From positions 1 through 14,063 of the forward strand of contig CAJVYT010000066.1 in the NCBI GenBank assembly GCA_913009765.1: a stretch of DNA of 14,063 bases, given 5' to 3'. A program made the position numbers and the translations under genes. This DNA is from an uncultured candidate division Zixibacteria bacterium. GTDB lineage: Bacteria; Zixibacteria; MSB-5A5; GN15; FEB-12. Of the stretch, positions 6,649-13,383 are shown in pieces; the stretch's first letter is position 1, and every line of letters starts with the position of its first letter. The notes under the pieces are model-generated. The model worked only from the letters and a program-made list of their open reading frames with translations, was not told the origin of the DNA and searched no databases.

Positions 6649-7197
6649 TTAACACTTTTTTAGAAACTCATCTACTCTTCTGACAGATTCTTCAACTGTT
6701 ACCTCTACCTCGATTTTTAAAACTGGACAGTCCAATTTTTGTAACCACTGCTTGTGCATATACAATGAACGTACTTCCATACCGCCATTATCATATCTCT
6801 TTGCCCAGTCGATAAACTCATTAAACTGTTTTGCTCGAACAGTTCCTTCAATAAACGATTCGGGACATCGTATTTTTTCTCGTTCAAATAATCTTTGTAT
6901 ACGAACCTCTTGTTGAACAAAAAGAAAAACGACTAAATCAAAATATTCTATTGCAAAATCTCCCCATTCGCAAAGCGAACCGCTTGACACCCAGTTTTCA
7001 TATTTGAGCATATCATTCTTTAGCAATTGTTGTCGTTCATAAATATTTCGTATTTCCTGAAATGGCAGCTCTGTAGGGAGCCAAAAATAGGTATCTGTAT
7101 CTAAATGGTGATAGTTATATCTTTCAGCAAGTACTTTGCCTAAAGTAGTAGTGCCGGAACCGGACGCTCCGGTTATATGGATTCTTTTAATATTCAT
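6649..7197 (-). CDS. P-loop nucleotide kinase-like protein (adenylate-kinase-related)
   Basis: This 182-residue protein begins IHITGASGSGTTTLGKVLAE (6-25), an N-terminal P-loop of the kinase type. The Walker A lysine is replaced by Thr16 (G10-A-S-G-S-G15-T16-T17), a variant I recall from this group of small adenylate-kinase-like proteins. HLDTDTYFW (31-39) is the usual substrate or metal segment after the first helix. VVFLFVQQEVRIQRLFERE (89-107) looks like the strand and following helix that lead into a LID-like region. The P-loop position supports the start at 7197, although no Shine-Dalgarno site precedes it. The substrate is unknown. It is the only minus-strand gene in the window, and a structured leader with an intrinsic terminator lies upstream of it. 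Confidence 0.75.
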   Translation of the reverse strand: MNIKRIHITGASGSGTTTLGKVLAERYNYHHLDTDTYFWLPTELPFQEIRNIYERQQLLKNDMLKYENWVSSGSLCEWGDFAIEYFDLVVFLFVQQEVRIQRLFEREKIRCPESFIEGTVRAKQFNEFIDWAKRYDNGGMEVRSLYMHKQWLQKLDCPVLKIEVEVTVEESVRRVDEFLKKC

Positions 7198-7239
7198 ATA
7201 GTTAAAATAACTAATAGATAATTTATCTAAATCTCAAGC

Positions 7240-7276
7240 AAAAAAATCCCGTAACGGGGGAGGGGAACGTTACGGG
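7240..7276 (-). terminator. Minus-strand intrinsic terminator with C-rich loop
   Basis: On the minus strand a perfect 9-bp stem (CCCGTAACG / CGTTACGGG, at 7268-7276 and 7248-7256) is followed by one A and seven T residues (7246-7240). The 11-base loop reads TTCCCCTCCCC on that strand. There is no T tract on the plus strand. It lies 43 bases upstream of the minus-strand kinase-like gene, so it either ends a small RNA or attenuates that gene. Confidence 0.7.
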
Positions 7277-7376
7277 AACATATTGGATATCACTGCTGAA
7301 GAACAAGAAGTCGATCAAATAGGATATCCAAATCTTATAATTTTATAACAAAAGAACTGTCTCTTTTGTTCACGAA
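7240..7376 (-). ncRNA. Candidate structured small RNA or attenuator leader (minus strand)
   Basis: Three perfect 9-bp hairpins stand in a row. In minus-strand order they are AACAAAAGA/TCTTTTGTT (7362-7370 with 7347-7355), TTGGATATC/GATATCCAA (7323-7331 with 7283-7291), and the terminator hairpin at 7248-7276. A possible promoter lies just upstream at 7383-7411. The size would be about 135 nt. The 5' end is inferred, not seen. I do not recognise a known riboswitch, and the conserved T-box sequence is absent. Because the P-loop kinase-like gene follows on the same strand, this may be a 5' leader with premature termination rather than a free small RNA. Confidence 0.4.
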
Positions 7377-7382
7377 CGAAAA

Positions 7383-7411
7383 CAATGTAATAAATAAATT
7401 TTATTTTTCAA
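7383..7411 (-). promoter_or_regulatory. Possible minus-strand promoter for the structured RNA
   Basis: On the minus strand TTG (7411-7409) is followed after 19 bases by TACATTG (7389-7383). This is close to the TTG-N19-TAnnTTTG pattern of Bacteroidetes-type housekeeping promoters, though the last bases deviate. In such AT-rich sequence a chance match is quite possible. Confidence 0.25.
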
Positions 7412-7526
7412 TATCTTTTTTTGAATAATTAATAATAAATAGGCAGAATCACCGCACATAGGACTCTTTACAACTATACTAAACGAAATAATTGTTAGGC
7501 AAAAACAAAGTTAAAAATAGTTGTTA

Positions 7527-7557
7527 TATTTTTGCATCATTTGCAGTATACTAATAA
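7527..7557 (+). promoter_or_regulatory. Upstream element of the sigma gene, shared with the RND operon
   Basis: TTTTGCATCATTT (7530-7542) and, right after it, CAGTATACTAATA (7544-7556) recur before the RND gene with a 9-base difference in spacing between the two blocks. TATTTTTG (7527-7534) also fits the TAnnTTTG promoter element, but no matching -33 TTG stands at the usual distance. The start codon at 7562 follows closely and no Shine-Dalgarno site is visible, so any leader would be short. The upstream stretch 7412-7526 is AT-rich and shows no gene. Confidence 0.45.
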
Positions 7558-7561
7558 TCCA

Positions 7562-8164
7562 ATGAACGAAAAAGAAGATATTAAGTTAGCTCAGTCCGGT
7601 GATTTTAAAGCATTTAACAGGCTGATAGAATCGAATAAATCGAAGTTATATTCTTTAGCTTTAAAAATGACTGGAAACAAATTAGATGCTGAAGATATTG
7701 TCTCCGAAACACTTATAAAAGCAATTGACAATATCGAAAAGTTTCGCGGAGAATCTGCTTTTGGAACTTGGCTATATTCAATAGCTTTAAATCAGTCACG
7801 AGCTCATTTAGCAAAACAGAAACAGACTGATTTAAAAGATTTTGATGAGTATTTGCCGGGAAATAATTCTGAGGAACTACACCAGCAAAAGAACTTACAA
7901 CTTTTTGACTGGGATGATCCGCACAGCCAGCTTGAGTCAGCTGAGCTAAGAAAAATTATACAACAGGCGATTGATGAACTTCCTTTTAAGTTTAAAGAAG
8001 TTTTTCTTTTGCGGTATTTAGAGGAGCTGTCTATAAAAGAGATAGCTGAAATGATAGATGAAACGGTCGCATCGACAAAATCAAGAGTCCTCCGAGCAAA
8101 ACTTGTTGTCAGAGACTCCCTATCAAAAACTTTCGAGGAGCGGTATGGGCAAAAAATGTCTTGA
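7562..8164 (+). CDS. ECF-type RNA polymerase sigma factor
   Basis: This is a 200-residue sigma-70 family protein of the extracytoplasmic-function type. Region 2 covers about residues 15-85, with ALKMTGNKLDAEDIVSETLI (33-52) and FRGESAFGTWLYSIALNQSR (62-81) as the typical region 2.2 to 2.4 segments. Region 4 (about residues 136-190) has LPFKFKEVFLLRYLEELSIK and the helix-turn-helix IAEMIDETVASTKSRVLRAK. No region 1 or 3 is present, as expected for an ECF factor. The ATG at 7562 is preferred over the TTG at 7532, which lies inside the shared upstream motif. The end overlaps the anti-sigma gene by 20 bases. Shared motifs upstream of this gene and the RND gene suggest autoregulation and control of the operon to the right. 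Confidence 0.9.
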   Translation: MNEKEDIKLAQSGDFKAFNRLIESNKSKLYSLALKMTGNKLDAEDIVSETLIKAIDNIEKFRGESAFGTWLYSIALNQSRAHLAKQKQTDLKDFDEYLPGNNSEELHQQKNLQLFDWDDPHSQLESAELRKIIQQAIDELPFKFKEVFLLRYLEELSIKEIAEMIDETVASTKSRVLRAKLVVRDSLSKTFEERYGQKMS

Positions 8165-8399
8165 GTATATCAACGATCTCAACGACTATTTAGACGGAGA
8201 AATTGAACCGTCTTTGTGTGCGGAAATAGAAGCTCATGTTGGCGAATGCAACAACTGCCGTATAATGGTCGATACATTGCGTCAAACGGTAAAACTTTGC
8301 CGTGAGGGAAAAGAAGAAAAACTTCCTGAATCACTTGAAAACAAGCTAAATGGCATGCTTAAAGCACATTGGGAAAAGAAATTCGGTAAACAAAGCTGA
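8145..8399 (+). CDS. Soluble zinc-finger (ZAS-type) anti-sigma factor
   Basis: This is an 84-residue protein starting at the ATG at 8145, with GAGGAG at 8135-8140 as RBS; the longer frame upstream is only overlap with the sigma gene. Residues C5, H31, C35 and C38 form a C-x25-H-x3-C-x2-C pattern, the zf-HC2/ZAS anti-sigma motif. The spacing matches the ligands C11, H37, C41 and C44 of Streptomyces RsrA, a thiol-switch anti-sigma factor. C25 and C52 are additional cysteines. There is no transmembrane segment; the C-terminal half is short, charged and helical, so the protein should be cytoplasmic. It is expected to bind and inhibit the sigma factor encoded just before it and to release it on oxidation or metal loss. 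The partner follows from gene order; the signal is inferred. Confidence 0.85.
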   Translation: MGKKCLEYINDLNDYLDGEIEPSLCAEIEAHVGECNNCRIMVDTLRQTVKLCREGKEEKLPESLENKLNGMLKAHWEKKFGKQS

Positions 8400-8506
8400 T
8401 TTTATATCTTTTTATCCTTGTTTTATAATTATTAATCACGACATAAATTATCTTTTTAACTCTTGTTATGTATAAAGTTATATTTGATTTGCTATAAAGA
8501 ATGTAA

Positions 8507-8545
8507 TATATTTTGCATCATTTACAAACTGACAGTATCTAAATA
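8507..8545 (+). promoter_or_regulatory. Upstream element of the RND operon, matching the sigma-gene element
   Basis: TTTTGCATCATTT at 8511-8523 is identical to 7530-7542, and CAGTATCTAAATA at 8533-8545 closely matches 7544-7556. A looser match, GCTATAAAGAAT (8491-8502) against GTTAAAAATAGT (7510-7521), lies about 20 bases upstream of the exact block in both places. This supports a common promoter or operator. Whether the ECF factor recognises it is not shown by sequence; the usual ECF AAC-type -35 box is not evident. The RND gene has its own RBS, AAGGA at 8571-8575. Confidence 0.45.
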
Positions 8546-8586
8546 GCAATGAAAAGATAAATTTTATTGAAAGGATTTTTTATTTT

Positions 8587-10878
8587 ATGAGAAAAGCAAT
8601 TATAGAGTTTTCTATTAAGAGACCTTGGGTTGTGATTGGAATTACTGTGTTAATCACAGCATTTTTTGCAATGCAGTTTCCAAAAATTAAGATAGATACT
8701 GACCCTCAAAATATGTTGGAAACTAATGAACCAACCCGTCTTTTTCATGCTGCCACAAAAGATAATTTTAACTTATACGATTTTATCGCAGTGGGTATTG
8801 TTGCTGAGCCGACTGCTTTTACTCCTGACCAGCTTAACCGAGTCTATCGCATAACAGCAGAAATTGCTGATCTTGATGGTGTCATAGCAGATGATATAAT
8901 GTCGATTTCGATGGTTGATGATATCAAACAAGGCGACGGCGGTTCTATTGTTATTGAACCGTTGATGGAAGATGAGATATCAACTGATGCTGAAGCAAAA
9001 CATATTTATAATAGAATAATGAATAACCCTATTTTGCGCGGTAAGATTGCATCTGATGATGGTAAAGCGGTTGCAATTTTTATTCCAATTGAATCAAAAA
9101 AAATATCACATAGACTATCGACACAAATAAAAGAAATAACTGACAGTTTGGGTGGAAATGCCGAATATTTTATAGCCGGATTACCTCTTGCCGAAGATTC
9201 CTTTGGAGCAGAGATGTTCAAACAGATGGCTATTTCTGCTCCGGCTGCAATGGCTATAATCTTTTTGCTGCTCTTTTTATTTTTTAGACAAATTAAGATT
9301 GTTATTGCTCCTATGGTAGTTGCTATGATGTCTGTTATTTGGGCAATGGGGCTTTTGATTTATACCGGAAATACAGTTCATATTATGTCATCAATGATTC
9401 CGATATTTTTAATACCAATTTCTGTATTAAATTCTATCCATATTATTTCGGAATTTCATGACCATTATAAAAAATATAAACATAAAGCATCGACTATTGA
9501 ACATTCTATAAATGAACTGTTTGTCCCAATGCTTTTTACCTCGCTGACAACTGTTGCCGGATTTCTTTCTTTGGCACTTACACCTATTCCGCCGGTTCGT
9601 GTATTTGGTATTTTTGTTGCCTTTGGAATTGTAGTGGCATGGTTTTTATCTCTAACTATCAATCCTGCGATTGCTATGCTTATCTCTGATAAAACTCTAC
9701 GTAATTTTGGTAAATCAGATGAAGAACACGGCATACTCGCTAAGGTTATGCATTCTTTCAGAAATTTTACACGCAAATATTACAAACTCATTATTTCATC
9801 ATTTGCTGTTATTATGGTAATCGCCGCTGTTGGATTATCGCTTATTGTGGTAAATGATAACCCTGTAAAGTGGTTTAAAAAATCACACCCTATTAGAATT
9901 GCCGATGCAGCCATGAATAAACATCTTGCCGGTACTTATATGAATTATCTTGTTTTTGAGAGCGATGATGAAGGAGCTATGAAATCTCCTGAACTGCTCA
10001 ATTATATGCTAAGAATACAAAAAGAATTAGCAAAAGATAAGACCGTCGGCTCAACTACCGGTGTTACCGATATTGTTAAAAAAATTCGTTATGAGTTGTA
10101 TTCCGAAGATTCGACAAAAATGGTCATTCCTGAAAACCCTAAAGAAATTGCCCAGCTTCTATTTTTGTTTGAAATGTCAGGTGGTGACCCTGATGATCTT
10201 TTCAAATTTGTTACACCTGAATATGATAAAGCAAATCTTTGGGTACAGTTAAAAGATGGTGACAATATGGCTGTTTCTGCCGTAGTTGACCGCGGTAATA
10301 AATTTATTAAAGATAACCCCCCTCCGGTAGGTGTAATTGTAAAATGGGCGGGGCTTCCATATATAAATATTGAATGGCAAAACCAGATGGTTTCTGGAAT
10401 GCAGAAATCATTGGCTTCATCTTTTATTGTTGTTTTTCTCATGATGATATTCTTGTTCCGTTCATTTAAATGGGGACTTTTCTCAATGCTGCCACTTACT
10501 ATTACTGTTATGGCAATCTATGCCTTTATAGGATTCATCGGAAAACCGTATGATATGCCGGTGGCTGTTTTATCGTCACTGACACTGGGGCTGTCTATTG
10601 ACTTTGCTATACATTTTATTCAGCGGCTACGTATGATTTATAAACGAACCAAAAACTTTGATGAATCTTTTGACGAAATATTTGAAGGTACCGGAAGAGC
10701 TATCACACGTAATGTGTTGGTTATTTCTATCGGGTTTGTACCTATGTTGTTCTCGACATTAGTACCATATATTACTGTTGGTTCATTTTTCTTAGCTATT
10801 ATGATTGTGTCCGGTTTGGTAACAATGTTACTGTTACCTGCTCTAACACAAATGTTTAAAAGAACATTGTTTAAATAG
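8587..10878 (+). CDS. RND/MMPL-family inner-membrane permease
   Basis: This is a 763-residue permease with the duplicated RND plan: one N-terminal helix (about 12-30), a periplasmic domain (about 31-212), five helices, then a second helix, a periplasmic domain (about 425-605) and five more helices. It is shorter than AcrB-type pumps (about 1,030 residues) and resembles the MMPL/HpnN/Patched group that moves lipids or hydrophobic molecules. The TM10 motif LGLSIDFAIHF (667-677) keeps an acidic residue, D672, and H676 for proton relay. The matching TM4 stretch SVLNSIHII (279-287) has N282 instead. No membrane-fusion protein gene is present. The neighbours encode a periplasmic LolA-like protein and an outer-membrane barrel, suggesting an envelope-spanning route. 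The direction of transport and the substrate are unknown. Confidence 0.85.
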   Translation: MRKAIIEFSIKRPWVVIGITVLITAFFAMQFPKIKIDTDPQNMLETNEPTRLFHAATKDNFNLYDFIAVGIVAEPTAFTPDQLNRVYRITAEIADLDGVIADDIMSISMVDDIKQGDGGSIVIEPLMEDEISTDAEAKHIYNRIMNNPILRGKIASDDGKAVAIFIPIESKKISHRLSTQIKEITDSLGGNAEYFIAGLPLAEDSFGAEMFKQMAISAPAAMAIIFLLLFLFFRQIKIVIAPMVVAMMSVIWAMGLLIYTGNTVHIMSSMIPIFLIPISVLNSIHIISEFHDHYKKYKHKASTIEHSINELFVPMLFTSLTTVAGFLSLALTPIPPVRVFGIFVAFGIVVAWFLSLTINPAIAMLISDKTLRNFGKSDEEHGILAKVMHSFRNFTRKYYKLIISSFAVIMVIAAVGLSLIVVNDNPVKWFKKSHPIRIADAAMNKHLAGTYMNYLVFESDDEGAMKSPELLNYMLRIQKELAKDKTVGSTTGVTDIVKKIRYELYSEDSTKMVIPENPKEIAQLLFLFEMSGGDPDDLFKFVTPEYDKANLWVQLKDGDNMAVSAVVDRGNKFIKDNPPPVGVIVKWAGLPYINIEWQNQMVSGMQKSLASSFIVVFLMMIFLFRSFKWGLFSMLPLTITVMAIYAFIGFIGKPYDMPVAVLSSLTLGLSIDFAIHFIQRLRMIYKRTKNFDESFDEIFEGTGRAITRNVLVISIGFVPMLFSTLVPYITVGSFFLAIMIVSGLVTMLLLPALTQMFKRTLFK

Positions 10879-10910
10879 AAAAAATAAAATAATAATAAAA
10901 GGATTTAAAA

Positions 10911-11714
10911 ATGAAAAGACTAACCACATTATTTTTTGCTCTACTGCTCTTTTTTGGAATGACAAGTAGAAATGCATCAGCACAGGATGCAAATGAAATT
11001 ATGAAGCAGTCACATCTTGCATATTTTTATGCAGGTGATGATGGTATCTCCGATGTTACGATGTCTATCGTTTCTAAAAGAGGGAAAGAACGAATCAGAG
11101 AGTTTACCATGATTCGCTTGGACAATGAAGAAGGCGGCAATCAAAAATATTATACATATTTTAAAAAACCGTCCGACGTTTCCCGTACAACTTTTATGGT
11201 GTATAAAACATCAGAAGGAAACGATCAACGCTGGATTTATATTCCGTCTATTGATTTAATCAAACCTATATCCGCCGATGATAAAAATTCAAGTTTTGTC
11301 GGTTCTGATTTTTCGTATGAAGATGTGTCCGGTCGTCATTGGACTGAAGATAATCATACTTTAAAAGGTGAAGAAACATTAGACGGTAAAGCAGTCTATG
11401 TCATCGAATCTGTTCCGAAAAAAGCATACAAAGGTTTCTCTCGAAAAGTTTCCTATATTGACAAAGAAACAATGCTTCCATTAAAAGAAGAATACTATAA
11501 TAAAAAAGATAAGCTGATAAAAGAGTTCACAGCTGACAAGATTGAAGTAATCGACGGGATTCCAACTATCACAGTTCGCACAATGAAAAATATTAAAAAA
11601 GGCGGACACACAACTGTTTCGTTTGACAAAATTATATATAATGTTGGTGTGAAAGATGATATTTTCACTGAACGGTACTTAAAAAATCCTCCACGGAAAT
11701 ATATCAAAAAGTAA
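10911..11714 (+). CDS. Periplasmic LolA-like outer-membrane lipoprotein-sorting protein
   Basis: This is a 267-residue exported protein. Residues 1-24 are a Sec signal peptide with probable cleavage after ASA (A24|Q25). The mature part has the pattern of the LolA/LolB-like fold (COG2834): NEIMKQSHLAYF at the start, then repeated strand motifs such as REFTMIRLDN, NQKYYTYFKKPSDVSRTTF and QRWIYIPSIDLIKPISADDK. FVGSDFSYEDVSGRHW (about 127-142) is a stretch I associate with this group when it is found beside MMPL transporters. It probably carries a hydrophobic ligand between the RND permease and the outer membrane. It lacks a lipobox, so it should be soluble in the periplasm. AAAGGA at 10899-10904 is the RBS. 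It lies 32 bases after the RND stop, so the two are almost certainly co-transcribed. Confidence 0.8.
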   Translation: MKRLTTLFFALLLFFGMTSRNASAQDANEIMKQSHLAYFYAGDDGISDVTMSIVSKRGKERIREFTMIRLDNEEGGNQKYYTYFKKPSDVSRTTFMVYKTSEGNDQRWIYIPSIDLIKPISADDKNSSFVGSDFSYEDVSGRHWTEDNHTLKGEETLDGKAVYVIESVPKKAYKGFSRKVSYIDKETMLPLKEEYYNKKDKLIKEFTADKIEVIDGIPTITVRTMKNIKKGGHTTVSFDKIIYNVGVKDDIFTERYLKNPPRKYIKK

Positions 11715-11728
11715 ACGGGGATACTATA

Positions 11729-12994
11729 ATGAAAAACATTACATATTTTTTGACAGTGTTATTATTGCTTGTTTTAGTTTCGCCATCGCACGCACAACTA
11801 TATACTGACGGATATGTGCAGGGTCTTTTTGGCGGACAACTTGAAAAAGACAATCCCACAAAATCTGACCAGTCTGTTTCTGAAACAAGACTGCAGGTAA
11901 GGATGGAGTCAATCGGTGATGCCGGTGAGTTCTTCTCGAGAGTTGACTTTGTCTATGACGGTCTTGCTGATGAGACCGAACAGTATGACTGGGAAATTCG
12001 GGAAGCATATCTGAAATTTCGTTTAGGTGATAAACTTGATTTTAAAATCGGTCGCCAGATACTTACATGGGGTACCGGTGATCTGATTTTTATCAATGAT
12101 GTCTTTGCCAAAGACTACCGCTCGTTTTTCTTAGGACGTGATGACCAATATTTGAAAGCTCCTCAAAACGCTCTTCGAATGGAATACTATAACTCTATTG
12201 GTGCTTTTTCGTTTGTATTCACTCCCTCATTTGAATCAAACCGTCTTCCGACAGGTGAGAAGTTGAGCTACTACAACCCGCTTGTCGGAACTGTTGTAGG
12301 AACCGGTATGGGTGACAGTCTTTATTTTAATGCTAACGAACCTGCAAAGACTTTTGGCAATTCTGAGTTTGCCGCCAGATTTCAACGACAGGTTGGCATG
12401 TATTCCTTAGCATTCTATTTCTACAAAGGATTTTATAAAAACCCTATGGGTTTGAACGCCTCAACAATGATGCCGGTATATCCAAGATTACAGCTTTACG
12501 GTGCTTCTTTAAGAGGTGCAAAATTTGGCGGTATTTTCTGGCTTGAAGGCGGATATTATGATTCCAAAGATGACCCCGATGGTGATAACTCATTTATGCC
12601 GAATTCTTCTTTAAGCGGTATGATTGGCTTTGAACGTCAGATTGCAACGAACTTAACAGTCAATTTGCAATGGCAGGCTGATAAAATGATTGACTATGAT
12701 TTGTTTGAAGCACAACAAAATCCAAGCTATCATTATCGTGACGAGATCAAACATCTTATAACCAGCAGATGGACAAAAATGATGGTTGATGAAACTGTAA
12801 TGGTGTCGGCATTTGTTTTTTATTCACCAAATGAAGAAGAATTGTATTTCAGGTTTTCAACCGAGTATAAATATTCCGATGAAGTTACTTTGACTGTTGG
12901 TGCAAATGTTTTTGATGGAACCTATGTTAATACAGATTTTGGACAGCTTTCGCTTAATGATAATATATATACCAAAATGACATATAACTTTTAA
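11729..12994 (+). CDS. Outer-membrane beta-barrel protein (DUF1302-like)
   Basis: This is a 421-residue exported protein with a signal peptide ending at SHA (A22|Q23). The rest has alternating aromatic and polar strands typical of a barrel and ends in MTYNF, with the terminal Phe used by the BAM assembly machine. The segment LDFKIGRQILTWGTGDL followed by FINDVFAKDYR (about 104-131) resembles the conserved part of DUF1302-type proteins that accompany RND permeases. It starts only 14 bases after the LolA-like gene, with a CGGGG-containing RBS at about 11715-11719. It is a probable outer-membrane component of the same trafficking system, although a general porin role cannot be excluded. The barrel call is firmer than the family name. 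Confidence 0.75.
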   Translation: MKNITYFLTVLLLLVLVSPSHAQLYTDGYVQGLFGGQLEKDNPTKSDQSVSETRLQVRMESIGDAGEFFSRVDFVYDGLADETEQYDWEIREAYLKFRLGDKLDFKIGRQILTWGTGDLIFINDVFAKDYRSFFLGRDDQYLKAPQNALRMEYYNSIGAFSFVFTPSFESNRLPTGEKLSYYNPLVGTVVGTGMGDSLYFNANEPAKTFGNSEFAARFQRQVGMYSLAFYFYKGFYKNPMGLNASTMMPVYPRLQLYGASLRGAKFGGIFWLEGGYYDSKDDPDGDNSFMPNSSLSGMIGFERQIATNLTVNLQWQADKMIDYDLFEAQQNPSYHYRDEIKHLITSRWTKMMVDETVMVSAFVFYSPNEEELYFRFSTEYKYSDEVTLTVGANVFDGTYVNTDFGQLSLNDNIYTKMTYNF

Positions 12995-13010
12995 GCTGGA
13001 GAAGAACCCT

Positions 13011-13205
13011 ATGACTTTAGAACATTCAATCAGATTTCTCGCCGGTACTATGATAATTGCCTCGCTTACTTTGGACTACTTTTACCCAAATGGGTACTGG
13101 TTATATTTGACAGCATTTGTTGGTTTAAACCTTTTTCAATCATCATTTACTAAATTTTGTCCGGCTGAGATAATTATGAAAAATCTATTTTACAAGAAAA
13201 AATAG
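13011..13205 (+). CDS. Small DUF2892 inner-membrane protein
   Basis: This is a 64-residue protein with two membrane segments (about 8-24 and 29-46) and a basic C-terminal tail. The motif FVGLNLFQSSFTKFCPAE (36-53) is characteristic of DUF2892 (YgaP transmembrane-like) proteins and includes the conserved Cys50-Pro51. The RBS GGAGAAG is at 12998-13004. It is the last gene of the RND operon, 16 bases after the barrel gene and followed by a terminator. In some proteins this domain is linked to a rhodanese sulfurtransferase; none is present here. Its function in this setting is unknown, but a cysteine-containing membrane protein under a possible redox sigma factor is suggestive. Confidence 0.85.
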   Translation: MTLEHSIRFLAGTMIIASLTLDYFYPNGYWLYLTAFVGLNLFQSSFTKFCPAEIIMKNLFYKKK

Positions 13206-13228
13206 TTTATAATACCTCCTTCATTGTG

Positions 13229-13256
13229 AGCGGAGCCGTAAAAAGCTCCGCTTTTT
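13229..13256 (+). terminator. Rho-independent terminator of the RND operon
   Basis: AGCGGAGC (13229-13236) pairs perfectly with GCTCCGCT (13245-13252), and a T run ends at 13256. It lies 24 bases past the DUF2892 stop and closes the envelope operon. From here to 13383 the sequence is AT-rich and shows no further gene. Confidence 0.9.
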
Positions 13257-13383
13257 CTATGTGTTAAATTATAATATTAAAAAGACGATAAACTATAATG
13301 GATATATCTTCTTATAAGTAGATGATGTAATTGTAAAAATTTATGATTCAGTAAAAAGATATTTCGTTTAACGGGAGGTTCTC

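Noticed and set aside
7240..7376. T-box or leader peptide upstream of the minus-strand kinase-like gene
   Set aside because: The conserved T-box sequence is absent, and the short frames present (11-13 codons from GTG or TTG) have no RBS.
7532..7561. TTG start for the sigma factor ten codons upstream
   Set aside because: It falls in the motif shared with the RND upstream region; the ATG at 7562 gives the usual ECF N-terminus.
8058..8144. Longer N-terminus for the anti-sigma factor
   Set aside because: The extension is only the sigma gene read in another frame; the ATG at 8145 has its own RBS and gives a standard ZAS start.
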